Positions 1-8,522 of a stretch of 64,000 nucleotides of DNA are shown here, in pieces. The translations under genes were made by a program, and so were the position numbers. The notes under the pieces are model-generated. The model was given only the letters and a program-made list of their open reading frames with translations, did no database searches and was not told the DNA's origin. Source of the stretch: Paeniglutamicibacter psychrophenolicus (GTDB lineage Bacteria > Actinomycetota > Actinomycetes > Actinomycetales > Micrococcaceae); contig NZ_JAUSSH010000009.1 of NCBI RefSeq assembly GCF_030812255.1, positions 1-64,000 of the forward strand, given 5' to 3'. Each line of letters starts with the position of its first letter. Positions within the stretch are counted from its first letter, which is position 1.

Positions 1-120
1 CCTACCCCCCCCGCCCATCTCTCCACCATTTGGCACACCGCCCCCACCGCTGGGGGGGCCCAAAAAAAAAAACCCCGGGCCCGGGGGGGGGGGGGGGGGC
101 CCCCCGCCCCCCCCCCGCCT
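1..120. other. Low-complexity homopolymer-rich start of window
   Basis: This stretch consists almost entirely of runs of C, G and A, including a run of G of about 18 bases and a run of A of about 10. No reading frame or regulatory signal is visible. It does not resemble the ordered, codon-biased sequence that follows. I read it as a contig end with low-quality or artefactual bases rather than biological sequence. Confidence 0.7.
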
Positions 121-146
121 TGGCGGAGAATCCTGCGACTGCGTGG

Positions 147-791
147 TTAAAGGGTGATTGAACCCTTTGGCGTTTCAAAGGTCACCGAGAGGATTCCCGG
201 TGTCCCGTTGGGAGCCTGCCAATCGACAACGACCTCGCCGACGGGCAGCTGCTCGGGCTGTCCGAGCCAGTCGGCAACACGTTCGCTGGAACCGGCAATG
301 CTGATCGAGGAGATCTTGCCCACCGGTTCCAGGGCCTTTGACGGATGCAGGTCCTCGGTTCCGTCATCCCAGCGCAAAAGGTAGGGAACCTGCGGATCGG
401 CGATCAAGCCATTGATGCCGATCTGGCGCCAGGTCAGTTCCTGTCCATCGGGGAATTTCCGGTTGCCCGGAACCGAACCCCGGCCCAGGCGCTCTTCCGC
501 CGGTGCCAGGTCGTCAACCGCAACGCACCAGCCCATCCATCCGCCACCAAGTTCGGATCGGGCGCGAACGGCCTGGCCAAACGGCGCCTTGTCCGACGAC
601 GGGTGGTTCAGGACTTCAACAACTTCCAGGTACTGGCCATTCTTCAGCGGGAAGATGACATTGCGCGTACCAAAACGTGGGTGTACACCGCCCTTTACAG
701 ATTCGAGTCCAAGGGCCTCGCCGATCCGAGCGGCAGTAGCCGCGAGGCCGTCGGGTCCACAAGCGTAAGTTACATGGTCCAACCTCATCAT
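147..791 (-). CDS. VOC (glyoxalase-like) family protein
   Basis: The 214-residue protein begins MMRLDHVTYACG, the usual opening strand of a vicinal-oxygen-chelate module, in which the His is a typical metal ligand. A second module-like segment starts near residue 160 (GKISSISIAG). The length and the NGQYLEVVEVL and PYLLRWDD segments resemble the glyoxalase-like-domain proteins that actinobacteria annotate as VOC family. Substrate and reaction cannot be told from sequence. It is transcribed towards the window start and away from the metY riboswitch, and no operon partner is visible. The two ATGs at the start are adjacent, so the exact start is uncertain by one codon. Confidence 0.75.
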   Translation of the reverse strand: MMRLDHVTYACGPDGLAATAARIGEALGLESVKGGVHPRFGTRNVIFPLKNGQYLEVVEVLNHPSSDKAPFGQAVRARSELGGGWMGWCVAVDDLAPAEERLGRGSVPGNRKFPDGQELTWRQIGINGLIADPQVPYLLRWDDGTEDLHPSKALEPVGKISSISIAGSSERVADWLGQPEQLPVGEVVVDWQAPNGTPGILSVTFETPKGSITL

Positions 792-959
792 GTGCCTATC
801 ATGACACTTTGTGATCTGGCTCTCGACTTAGGATCGCCTAACTTGCATCTTGGCTGTCCGTTCGGGGTACGCGCAGGAGCGCTGTGCAGTCCAACCGGTT
901 TGTCACAATTTGAGACGTGGTTGCGGACTTGCGGCGCCGTGGGCCAGACTTATTGCCAA

Positions 960-1038
960 GGTCATGAGTTTCAGCAGAAGGCCCCGGCTTGCTGAACGGC
1001 AACCCTCCACCGCGGTGGGGTGCCCCGGGTGAAGACCA
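960..1038 (+). promoter_or_regulatory. SAM-IV class S-adenosylmethionine riboswitch
   Basis: The segment opens with GGTCATGAG, continues through GCCCCGGCTTGCTGAACGGC and AACCCTCC, then CGCGGTGGGGTGCCCCGGGTGA, and closes with GACC, which pairs with the opening GGTC. This order of conserved blocks matches the actinobacterial SAM-IV aptamer. A second strong hairpin (CCCGCGTC / GACGCGGG, about 1042-1062) follows directly. It may be the 3' stem of the same fold or part of the expression platform. The element ends about 110 bases before metY, consistent with repression of methionine synthesis when SAM is abundant. Class assignment rests on pattern recognition, not on a covariance-model search. Confidence 0.88.
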
Positions 1039-1146
1039 GGCCCCGCGTCAAAAAGACGCGGGACAAGCGCGGGAGTGCCCAGCAAACCAACGACTCCATC
1101 ACGGAGCCGGCCATGGGCATACCCCTGAATCCTTGAAGGGGAAGAA

Positions 1147-2490
1147 ATGTCTAACGACTGGTCCTTTGAAACACGCCAGATCCACGCAGGGCAGGAACCC
1201 GACGCCACGACCGGCGCACGTGCACTGCCGATCTACCAGACCACCGCCTTCGTGTTCCCGAGCGCCGAGACCGCCGCGGCACGTTTCGCCCTGGGCGACC
1301 TGGGGCCCATCTACACGCGCATCGGCAACCCCACCCAGGACGCCGTCGAGCAGCGCATCGCCAGCCTCGAAGGCGGCGTGGGTGCGCTGCTGCTGGCCTC
1401 GGGCCAGGCGGCAACCACCTTCGCGATCCTGAACCTGGCCGAGGCCGGCGACCACATCGTGGCCAGCCCCAGCCTCTACGGCGGAACCCAGAACCTGTTC
1501 AAGCACTCGCTGCGCAAGCTCGGCATCGAGGTCACCTTCGTCTCGGAACCCGATGACCTCGAGGGTTGGAAGGCCGCCGTCAAGCCAAACACCAAGGCCT
1601 TCTTCGGCGAAGTGGTTTCCAACCCCCGCCAGGACGTGCTCGACATCGAAGCGGTCTCCGCAATTGCCCACGAGGCAGGCGTCCCGCTGATCGTCGACAA
1701 CACCCTGTCCACCCCGTACCTGATCCGCCCCATCGAATGGGGAGCGGACATCGTCGTGCACTCGGCGACCAAGTACCTCGGCGGGCACGGCACCGCGATG
1801 GCCGGGGTCATCGTGGACTCGGGCAACTTCGACTTTGCCGCCGACCCGGAGAAATTCCCGGGTTTCAACACCCCCGACGAGTCGTACAACGGCCTGGTGT
1901 ACGCCCGGGACCTGGGCGTCAACGGCGCCCTGGGTGCGAACCTGGCCTACGTGCTCAAGGCCCGCGTACAGCTGCTGCGCGACCTTGGCTCGGCAGTTGC
2001 CCCCTTCAACGCCTTCCTCATCGCCCAGGGGCTCGAGACCCTCTCGCTGCGCATCGAGCGACACGTCTCCAACGCCGTGGAAGTGGCCGAATGGCTCGAA
2101 GCCCAGCCGCAGGTGGAACGCGTCATTTACGCCGGCATTCCCTCCAGCCCGTGGTTCGAGCGCGGACGCAAGTACGGCCCCAAGGGAACCGGCGCCATCG
2201 TCTCCTTCGAGATCTCCGGCGGCCTCGAGGCCGGCCAGGGCTTTGTCGATGCGTTGAAGCTGCACTCCCACGTCGCGAACCTGGGTGATGTGCGGTCGCT
2301 GGTGGTCCACCCGGCCTCCACCACGCACGCCCAGCTCACCGAGGCCGAGCAGGTCGCCGCGGGTGTTTCCCCGGGCCTGGTCCGGTTGAGCGTGGGCATC
2401 GAAAACATTGCAGACATCATCGCCGACCTGCGCGGGGGCTTCGAGGCCGTGGCCTCGCTGGGCGATGTTGAACTGCAGGCCACCCGGTGA
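1147..2490 (+). CDS. metY: O-acetylhomoserine sulfhydrylase (MetY)
   Basis: PLP-dependent enzyme of the Cys/Met metabolism family, 447 residues. It converts O-acetylhomoserine plus sulfide to homocysteine in the cytosol. The PLP lysine lies in HSATKYLGGHG (K209), and the PLP-binding Asp in VDNTLSTPYLI near residue 185. The length fits the OAH sulfhydrylase subgroup better than cystathionine gamma-synthase, which is nearer 390 residues. An AAGGGGAAGA ribosome-binding site precedes the ATG. It lies behind the SAM-IV riboswitch and overlaps metX by 4 bases, so the two are translationally coupled and share SAM control. Confidence 0.93.
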   Translation: MSNDWSFETRQIHAGQEPDATTGARALPIYQTTAFVFPSAETAAARFALGDLGPIYTRIGNPTQDAVEQRIASLEGGVGALLLASGQAATTFAILNLAEAGDHIVASPSLYGGTQNLFKHSLRKLGIEVTFVSEPDDLEGWKAAVKPNTKAFFGEVVSNPRQDVLDIEAVSAIAHEAGVPLIVDNTLSTPYLIRPIEWGADIVVHSATKYLGGHGTAMAGVIVDSGNFDFAADPEKFPGFNTPDESYNGLVYARDLGVNGALGANLAYVLKARVQLLRDLGSAVAPFNAFLIAQGLETLSLRIERHVSNAVEVAEWLEAQPQVERVIYAGIPSSPWFERGRKYGPKGTGAIVSFEISGGLEAGQGFVDALKLHSHVANLGDVRSLVVHPASTTHAQLTEAEQVAAGVSPGLVRLSVGIENIADIIADLRGGFEAVASLGDVELQATR

Positions 2491-3635
2491 GTGTGGAGAC
2501 CAACGTGGTGCTCCATGACGCAGAAACCGCCGCCGCGCTGGACCTTGCGTCCGATGGCATCCTCAGGCATCTGCACACCGGTCCGTACACCTTCGAAACC
2601 GGTGCGACCCTCCCGCAGATCGTGCTCGGGTACGAAACCTGGGGGACGCTGAATGCCGAGGCGACCAACGCCGTCTACATCGCCCATGCGCTGACCGGAG
2701 ACAGCCACGTGGCCCGTGGCGCATCGACCGAGCCCGGCTGGTGGGACGGTTTCGTGGGCCCCGGCAAGACGGTGGACACCAACCGCTACTTCGTGGTGGC
2801 GGCCAACATGGTTGGCGGCTGCTCCGGGTCCACCGGTCCTGCCAGCCTCGACCCGGAGGGCGTGCCCTGGGGATCGCGCTTCCCCTTCACCACGATCAAG
2901 GATTCGGTGCGTCTGGAGGCGCGGCTCGCCGATGCCCTGGGCATCAAGGCCTGGCACACCGTGCTGGGCGGTTCCATGGGCGGGGCGCGGGCCCTGGAGT
3001 GGGCAGTGGAGTTCCCCGAACGGGTGAAGAACTGCGTGGTGGTGGCGGCCGCCGCCGAGTCCTCGGCCGAGCAGATCGCCTTCGCGCAGGCCCAGTCCGC
3101 GGCCATCCGGCTGGATCCGGACTTTGCCGGGGGCGACTACTACGCAAATGAACGCGTTCCTTCCGCAGGACTGGGCATCGCACGGCGCATTGCCCATATC
3201 ACCTACCGCACGGCAGCCGAGCTGGATGTCCGGTTCGGCCGTGCCCCGCAGGGGTCCGAGCAGCCGGTGGCCGGCGCCGGCCTGGATCGGGGCCGATACC
3301 AGGTGGAGAGCTACCTGGACCACCAGGCCGACAAGTTGGTGGGTCGCTTCGACGCCAACAGCTACCTGGTGCTGACCGAGGCCTTGATGAGCCACGACGT
3401 CGGCCGCGGGCACGGATCGCTCCGGGATGCCCTGGGCCGGCTCGAAGAAGTGAATTTCCTGGTGGGTGCCGTCGACTCGGACCGCCTGTACTGGCCCGAG
3501 CAGTCCGAGCTTCTGGCCAGGATGTTGCCGAACCCGTGCGAGGTCAAGTACATCACCTCGCCGATCGGCCACGACGGGTTCCTGACCGACATCGAGCAGC
3601 TCAGCGAACCGCTCAAGCGGGAGATCTTCAGCTGA
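2487..3635 (+). CDS. metX: Homoserine O-acetyltransferase (MetX)
   Basis: Alpha/beta-hydrolase-fold acyltransferase of 382 residues that activates homoserine to O-acetylhomoserine, the substrate of the preceding gene. The nucleophile lies in GGSMGG (S163). The remaining triad members are visible as the Asp in AVDSDRLY and the His in IGHDGFLTD near the C terminus. AHALTGDSHV supplies the oxyanion-hole region. Translation starts with GTG at 2487, overlapping the metY stop as GTGA. A long perfect hairpin follows 34 bases after the stop. Acetyl rather than succinyl specificity is inferred from the pairing with metY. Confidence 0.94.
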   Translation: MSVETNVVLHDAETAAALDLASDGILRHLHTGPYTFETGATLPQIVLGYETWGTLNAEATNAVYIAHALTGDSHVARGASTEPGWWDGFVGPGKTVDTNRYFVVAANMVGGCSGSTGPASLDPEGVPWGSRFPFTTIKDSVRLEARLADALGIKAWHTVLGGSMGGARALEWAVEFPERVKNCVVVAAAAESSAEQIAFAQAQSAAIRLDPDFAGGDYYANERVPSAGLGIARRIAHITYRTAAELDVRFGRAPQGSEQPVAGAGLDRGRYQVESYLDHQADKLVGRFDANSYLVLTEALMSHDVGRGHGSLRDALGRLEEVNFLVGAVDSDRLYWPEQSELLARMLPNPCEVKYITSPIGHDGFLTDIEQLSEPLKREIFS

Positions 3636-3668
3636 CGCAACCTCGCCCGCACATCCGCGGTGGGGGCA

Positions 3669-3718
3669 GGCGGCCCGGGGCCCGAAGAAGTGAAACCTTC
3701 TTCGGGCCCCGGGCCGCC
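3669..3718. terminator. Bidirectional terminator hairpin between metX and SHOCT gene
   Basis: A perfect 22-bp inverted repeat (3669-3690 with 3697-3718) encloses a 6-base loop. It lies between two convergent genes and probably stops transcription from both sides. Confidence 0.85.
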
Positions 3719-3728
3719 ATTCTTGCCT

Positions 3729-4115
3729 TCAGTCCTCGGTCAGGATCTTCATCCGTGCCTGTTGGTGCTCCTCGGGCGTGATCACCCGGCGGGCCAGCAG
3801 GTCCTCGAGCTCGGCCAGGCGCTGTTCGCGGCTTTGCCTGGGTGCCAGCAGCTGCGACTTCGCGGCGCGGACCGCCAGTTCGGTTTGCAAGGTGAAGGGA
3901 TCCAGGCCCGCGTTCTTGCTGGCCTTGTAGTTCCGGACGGCCACGAAGACGATGAATCCGATCACCGCCACAAAGGCGATCACGAAAACCACGCCGAAGA
4001 CACCGAATCCAACCACCAGGTCGTTCATGGGGTTTGAGTCGCCGAAGGGGCCGGGTTGCACCGTGCCAAAGTCGACAAATCCCTGATCGTCCAGGGAATC
4101 CTCGGTGAAGTTCAT
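3729..4115 (-). CDS. SHOCT-domain small membrane protein
   Basis: A single hydrophobic segment (GVFGVVFVIAFVAVIGFIVF, about residues 37-57) is followed by a soluble tail. The tail ends in a short-C-terminal (SHOCT) motif, RLAELEDLLARRVITPEEHQ, and KILTED. SHOCT motifs are oligomerisation helices on many unrelated bacterial proteins, so function is unknown. I chose the ATG at 4115 (MNFTEDSL). The frame extends to a TTG at 4208, and a third ATG at 4025 would begin just before the membrane segment. None has a strong ribosome-binding site. It shares an orientation with the upstream SGNH hydrolase. Confidence 0.7.
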   Translation of the reverse strand: MNFTEDSLDDQGFVDFGTVQPGPFGDSNPMNDLVVGFGVFGVVFVIAFVAVIGFIVFVAVRNYKASKNAGLDPFTLQTELAVRAAKSQLLAPRQSREQRLAELEDLLARRVITPEEHQQARMKILTED

Positions 4116-4282
4116 GCGGCAGCCGCTCTTCTCGGGCCGGCCCGTGGGACCGGCGGACATCCTTGCTTTGCACCAGTAGATCACGGAGAAGCGATCCACG
4201 GCCCTCAAACCGGGAAACGTTTTCCTACCGTGACCTCACCTTTGACGGTTGGATGCCGTTCTGTTGTCGATCTTTCGGGGCC

Positions 4283-5146
4283 CTAGACCGCCGGGCCGTT
4301 TCCCAGCGAGTCGTTGGGCGGCTGCATGGTGAACGTCGTGGCCAGCGGGCGCTTGGCCGAGATTCCATCGCCCGAGGACTGGTGCCGGATGCGGCGCAGG
4401 ACCCAGGGGGCCAGGTGCGTGCGTGCCCAGATGAAGTCGTCGCGCCGGGCTTCGCGCCAGTTCTTGACCTCGACCTCGCCGGGCTCGAGGTGCTGCAGGT
4501 CGTGTGGCACGTTCAGCGCGTCCAGGGCCATGGCCGCAATCGTGTGGTGGCCCAGGGGGGAGAAGTGCAGGCGGTCGTCGGCCCACATCCGCGTTTCGTG
4601 CAATTCGCGCAGGGACCACAAGTCGGCGACCACCGCGTCGTAGCGGGCGGCGATGGTGCGGACGTTTTCGTTGTAGATCGCGACCTTGCCCCGAATGCCC
4701 CCGAGCATCGGGGTGTCACGGATATCCGGTCCGGTGAAGAGCAGGATGGTGGCGTTCGAGGTGGCCAGGATGCGCATCAAGGCATCGAGTTTGTCGGCAA
4801 TGGCATCCGGGTCCCCGCCGGGCCGGATGACGTCGTTGCCGCCGGCGCAGAGGCTGATGAGATCGGGCTTGAGCTCGAGGGCCGGGCCGGCCTGTTCGTC
4901 ATAGATCTGGTTGATGAGACGGCCGCGGATGGCCAGGTTGGCGTAGGCAAAGTCCTCAATGCCGTGGCTGAGCTGTTCGGCCACGCGGTCCGCCCAGCCG
5001 CGGTACCCGCCGGGACTCCGTGGGTCGACATCGCCGATGCCCTCCGTGAAGGAATCGCCCAGGGCCACGTAGCGTCGCCAGGGATGAAGGGCGGAGCCGG
5101 GTGCGGTGGTTTCCGTCGAAGGGGTCTCGCTGATGTTGTTCACCAT
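4283..5146 (-). CDS. SGNH/GDSL-family hydrolase
   Basis: 287 residues. The serine esterase signature GDSFTEG sits near residue 30 (block I), with the conserved Gly/Asn of SLCAGGNDV (block III) and a terminal catalytic pair in DRLHFSPLGHHTI (block V). No signal peptide or membrane segment is seen, so the enzyme is probably cytoplasmic. Family members cleave esters of lipids, sugars or small alcohols, and the substrate here is unknown. AGGAAT precedes the ATG. It is divergent from the alpha/beta hydrolase gene across about 75 bases, and both encode predicted esterases. Confidence 0.85.
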   Translation of the reverse strand: MVNNISETPSTETTAPGSALHPWRRYVALGDSFTEGIGDVDPRSPGGYRGWADRVAEQLSHGIEDFAYANLAIRGRLINQIYDEQAGPALELKPDLISLCAGGNDVIRPGGDPDAIADKLDALMRILATSNATILLFTGPDIRDTPMLGGIRGKVAIYNENVRTIAARYDAVVADLWSLRELHETRMWADDRLHFSPLGHHTIAAMALDALNVPHDLQHLEPGEVEVKNWREARRDDFIWARTHLAPWVLRRIRHQSSGDGISAKRPLATTFTMQPPNDSLGNGPAV

Positions 5147-5221
5147 TTATTCCTACCAAAGAATACGTAAGTTACCAAGGCGTAGCTTTCTTCCGGATTC
5201 CCCGGGAAGGCGGATTTCTGC

Positions 5222-5890
5222 TTGACTGGTCGGGTGAGTGAAACAAGTTGGAACCCCACTGTCATTTGGTCCCGCCCGGAAGCCGAACGTGCCGGCACCC
5301 CGCTTTTGGTGCTTCTGCACGGTTACCTGTCCAATGAAGAAGACCTGATGGGCCTGGCTCCCATGCTGCCCGAGGAGTTCACCGTCGTATCGGTGAGGGC
5401 GCCCCAGGCCTTGGGCCCCGGGTACACCTGGTTCCCGCTGATGCAGGATCTCGACTACTCGTTCGATGCCGTCAAGAAGGCCATCGCCGACCTGTGGGAA
5501 TGGCTCGAACCGGTCTCCAAGCAGCACTCCTCGGTGAGCCTGCTGGGCTTCTCCATGGGCATGGCCGTGGCCACCTCCCTGCTGCGCCACCAGCCCCAGG
5601 CGATTTCCACGGTCATTGGCCTGTCGGGATTCGCCGTGCCGGAGGAGGGTGAAGGCTTCTTCCAGGACGAGGTTCTCAAGGGCATGAAGAAGCCGGTGTT
5701 CTGGGGACGCGACCAGGCCGACCCGGTCATCACCCAGGACAAGATCGAATACACCCACGCCTGGGCAACCACCGACGTGCACGTCACCAAGGTTCTCTAT
5801 GCGAACATGCTCCACTCGGTAAATGCGCAGGAAATGGCGCACGTCCATGAATTCCTGAGCCACGTCGTGCTGAAGGGCGCCTCGATCTAG
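5222..5890 (+). CDS. Alpha/beta hydrolase, phospholipase/carboxylesterase type
   Basis: 222-residue alpha/beta-hydrolase-fold protein of the short carboxylesterase/lysophospholipase group. The oxyanion motif is LLHGYLSNEEDL, the nucleophile elbow is LLGFSMGMA, an Asp lies in FWGRDQADPVI and a His in ANMLHSVN near the C terminus, giving a complete triad. No signal peptide is visible. The start is a choice between TTG at 5222, with GGAAGG about ten bases upstream, and GTG at 5234 (MSETSW). The first was kept because of its ribosome-binding site. A terminator follows. Confidence 0.82.
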   Translation: MTGRVSETSWNPTVIWSRPEAERAGTPLLVLLHGYLSNEEDLMGLAPMLPEEFTVVSVRAPQALGPGYTWFPLMQDLDYSFDAVKKAIADLWEWLEPVSKQHSSVSLLGFSMGMAVATSLLRHQPQAISTVIGLSGFAVPEEGEGFFQDEVLKGMKKPVFWGRDQADPVITQDKIEYTHAWATTDVHVTKVLYANMLHSVNAQEMAHVHEFLSHVVLKGASI

Positions 5891-5924
5891 CGCTTCCGGC
5901 GCCTGTCGGGCTGAAGACGTAAAC

Positions 5925-5972
5925 AAAACCTCCTGCTTGCCGTGAACCATTGGTGCAAGCAGGAGGTTTTTG
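5925..5972 (+). terminator. Rho-independent terminator
   Basis: An inverted repeat of AAAACCTCCTGCTTGC with GCAAGCAGGAGGTTTT, followed by a T-rich run. It lies 35 bases after the alpha/beta hydrolase stop. Confidence 0.85.
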
Positions 5973-5989
5973 TGTTCGGCCCACGCCGT

Positions 5990-6250
5990 GGACAGCGCGC
6001 TCGATTGACCGATTGCCGTGCTGCCCTCATCGGTTTCGCGTCCGGGGCAACTCGCTGGTGCGTCCGCTGGAACGCCCGGGGCCGTTGGGACGCTGCCAGG
6101 GCAGTCAATGAACCCGAGCCCGCCGGACCGCTGTGCGCCGGGCGCACCACCGGAACCCGGGTGAACTCGGGCAAGGGTCTGGTCGCCGCGGCACGGGCGG
6201 CCGGCATGGGCCCGGAAGAAATGCAGGGGCCGGTGGCGGTCAGCCGGTAG
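5990..6250 (+). pseudogene. Remnant of a GntR (YtrA-type) regulator
   Basis: In one frame, residues AVNEPEPAGPLCAG, RTTGTRVNSGKGL and AAARAAGMGPEEMQG align in order with AYRELEAAGLVRTG, RAAGTRVNPGRGL and ARAAKAAGLNLEQAQG of the intact GntR protein encoded at 22754-23188. Upstream, RAALIGFASG matches its LAALIHGGVL. The helix-turn-helix region between them is scrambled, no start codon with a ribosome-binding site is present, and the upstream end runs into the terminator. This is best read as a decayed copy or relative of that regulator. Boundaries are approximate. Confidence 0.6.
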
Positions 6251-6283
6251 GGCCGACGGCCGCCGCCGGTTCGATGCGAGGTG

Positions 6284-6511
6284 TTAGGCCGTCTCGACCG
6301 TGATGGATTCGCCGTTGACGCTCACGGTGTCGCCGTTGCGGATCTGGGCGCCGCGGCGGGTTTCGATTTCGCCGTTGACCTTCACCAGGCCGTCTTCGAT
6401 CATCTGCTTTGCGTGGAATCCGTCTTCGGCGAATGAGGCAAGCTTCAACAGCTGGCCCAGTCGGATCGATTCGTCGCGGATTTGGAGGTGGAATGCTTCG
6501 GATTTTGCCAT
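6284..6511 (-). CDS. S4 RNA-binding domain protein (YbcJ-like)
   Basis: 75-residue protein that is essentially one S4 domain: IRLGQLLKLASFAEDG, then VKVNGEIETRRGAQIRNGDTVSVNG. The fold binds structured RNA. Stand-alone versions resemble E. coli YbcJ and ribosome-associated YlmH/RqcP-type proteins, but the target here is unknown. The start chosen is ATG at 6511 (MAKSEAF). An in-frame ATG six codons upstream would give 81 residues. It stands alone between two remnants. Confidence 0.82.
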   Translation of the reverse strand: MAKSEAFHLQIRDESIRLGQLLKLASFAEDGFHAKQMIEDGLVKVNGEIETRRGAQIRNGDTVSVNGESITVETA

Positions 6512-6661
6512 GTATCCATCATTGCGCATGCACGTCCAGGACCGTGCACCAAGGCGGGGTCAATGGCCCGCATTGTGCTGTGAACGACACAATGCCGGGC
6601 CCGCGGACGGTTAGACAGTAGGTTTCAGTAGTAGGAATTTTCCCCGTCCCCAAGGAGAATC

Positions 6662-7539
6662 GTGGCACGCCCGGAACCCCGCCCGCACTCAGCTCCCTTG
6701 GCGTTGGCAGGTTCGGCGGGCAAATTGATGCCCCTGCAGGCGCAGATCACCTCCAACGCGGCGGGTTTCCTGGGCGGCTACCTCGCCGCGGCGTTGCTCA
6801 GCGCCCTGACCTCCCTGGCCTGCCTGGCGGTGGCCTGCCTTGCGCTTCCCGGGACCCGGGCGGGCCGGCGGAAATTCGGTGCCGTGTGGCGCGAGCGCCC
6901 GATCCCGCGCTGGTTCCTGCTGGCCGGGCTGGTGGGGTCTTGCTGCATGGTGGCCCAGGCCATGAGCGTGGGCAGCATCGGTTTGGCACTCTTCGCCGTT
7001 GCCGTGGTCGGCGCCCGCACACTGACCAGCATCGTCATCGACGTGATCGGATTCAGCCCGGCCGGAAAGCAGCCCGTGACGCGCATCCGGATCCTCGGGG
7101 CGGCGCTGTTGGTGAGCTCCCAGCCATCGATGAACGGCCGCGCCGGACAGGCCCATGGGTCCACGACCACTGCCACGGCCATCAACCACCGGGCATCCAC
7201 CGCCGGGTTGCCCATCGCCATGGCCGTCTTGGCCTCGCTGAAGATCGAGTCGTCCGGGTTCTCCTCCGCGCCGCTGTGGTGGATGTACTTTGCCGGGCCG
7301 CTGGGCATCCTGTTCGTGGTCACCGGGGGCAGCCTGGTGCCGCGGCTTGGCGCCTGGTGCCGGGAATCGGGTTGGTCACCGGACAGCTGGTCGGATCGCT
7401 GGCGATGGATTTGATCCCGGCGCCGGAGAAGGCCGGCGAAAGTGAAATCATTGGAACATTGGCAACCCTGCTGGCGGTCCTGGTGGCTTCCTGGCAACCC
7501 AATGGCCAGCCACGATGGAAAGCACGAAATACACCATGA
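6662..7539 (+). pseudogene. Frameshifted, internally deleted DMT (YdcZ/DUF606) transporter
   Basis: The frame starts at GTG 6662 after AAGGAG. It encodes membrane segments that match the neighbouring intact DUF606 protein, for example LPGTRAG/LPGPRAG, SMNGRAGQAHG/AMNGVQAQAYG and WWMYFAGPLG/WWYYLGGPLG. Two lesions are visible. About 30 residues present in the paralogue between its GAILTIAG and AAMNGV segments are missing here. The frame also shifts near 7345-7360: the C-terminal segment GIGLVTGQLVGSLAMDL continues in another frame to a stop at 7539. That stop overlaps the start of the next gene as ATGA, showing the pair was once translationally coupled. Confidence 0.75.
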
Positions 7540-8522
7540 GCCCAACAACAGCCACCCGGACCAACCAGCGTTCGCTGATGCCCCTGTACCTGGCGACGGC
7601 GGTGTTTGCCGGGCTCGCGATGCCGATCCAGAGCCGCATCAACGGAGCCCTGGGCGCCAAGCTGGGGGACCCGGTCGCCGCCTCGCTGGTCAGCTTCACC
7701 ACCGGGCTCATCCTGTTGGTGATCGCCTCCCTGGTTCTGCCGGGGCCACGGGCCGGGGCACTGGCCATTCCGCGTGCCCTGCGGGAAAAGCGCTTCCCGC
7801 TCTGGTACCTGGCCGCCGGTTGCGTCGGCGCGTTCGTGGTTATTTCCCAGACGCTCACCGTGCCGCTGGTCGGTGTCGCCTTGTTCACGGTCTCCATCGT
7901 CACGGGCCAGACCCTGGGCTCCCTGCTGGTCGACAGCCTGGGCTTCGGACCCGGGGGCCGCCGGCGCATCAGCACCATCCGGGCGCTGGGTGCCATATTG
8001 ACCATTGCCGGGGTCGTCTGGGCGGTCAGCCCGCGGATGGGGTCGGCCGGGGCCATCGCCACGTTGCTGGTGCCCATGGCCGTTCCCCTGGCGGTGGGTT
8101 TCCTCATGGGTTTCCAGGCCGCCATGAACGGCGTGCAGGCGCAGGCCTACGGAACGCCGGTGGCAGCGACACTGGTGAACTTCGTGGTCGGCGGGATCCT
8201 GCTGGCCATCCTGTTGCTGGTGCGCCTGCCGATCACGGGCCCTGCGGCGGCACTGCCCGGGCAGTGGTGGTACTACCTCGGTGGCCCGCTGGGCTGCGTA
8301 TTCATCGGGCTTTCGGCGTTCCTGGTCAAGCACCTCGGGGTTCTCTTGACCGGGCTGGGAATGATCTGCGGGCAGCTTCTCGGTTCCCTGCTGATCGATG
8401 TGTTGGTGCCGGCCTCCGGCACCGTCATCGATGCCGCGACCATCGCCGGGACGCTGCTCACCCTGGCAGCGGTGTCGCTGGCCTCGATCCCCGGCAGCGC
8501 GTTCCGGCGCCTGCGGAAATAG
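7536..8522 (+). CDS. DMT-superfamily transporter, YdcZ/DUF606 type
   Basis: About 328 residues, with roughly ten hydrophobic segments arranged as two similar halves, typical of the DMT fold built from duplicated five-helix units. Each half has an equivalent loop (INGALGAKLGDPVAASLVSF and MNGVQAQAYGTPVAATLVNF). Substrate is unknown. The start chosen is ATG at 7536, which overlaps the end of the broken paralogue upstream. An ATG at 7515 would add seven residues. The adjacent degraded copy shows that only one of a former pair is kept. Confidence 0.85.
   Translation: MSPTTATRTNQRSLMPLYLATAVFAGLAMPIQSRINGALGAKLGDPVAASLVSFTTGLILLVIASLVLPGPRAGALAIPRALREKRFPLWYLAAGCVGAFVVISQTLTVPLVGVALFTVSIVTGQTLGSLLVDSLGFGPGGRRRISTIRALGAILTIAGVVWAVSPRMGSAGAIATLLVPMAVPLAVGFLMGFQAAMNGVQAQAYGTPVAATLVNFVVGGILLAILLLVRLPITGPAAALPGQWWYYLGGPLGCVFIGLSAFLVKHLGVLLTGLGMICGQLLGSLLIDVLVPASGTVIDAATIAGTLLTLAAVSLASIPGSAFRRLRK

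Noticed and set aside
1099-2328. Long minus-strand open frame opposite metY
   Set aside because: It is a shadow of the GC-biased codons of metY. It has no ribosome-binding site and no recognisable domain, and the metY protein is unmistakable.
2127-3572. 481-codon minus-strand frame opposite metY/metX
   Set aside because: Same shadow effect. The translation is Gly/Arg/His-rich without any family pattern.
3669-3718. Long perfect inverted repeat as an insertion-sequence end
   Set aside because: It is a single hairpin between convergent genes, with no partner repeat and no transposase, so it is a terminator.
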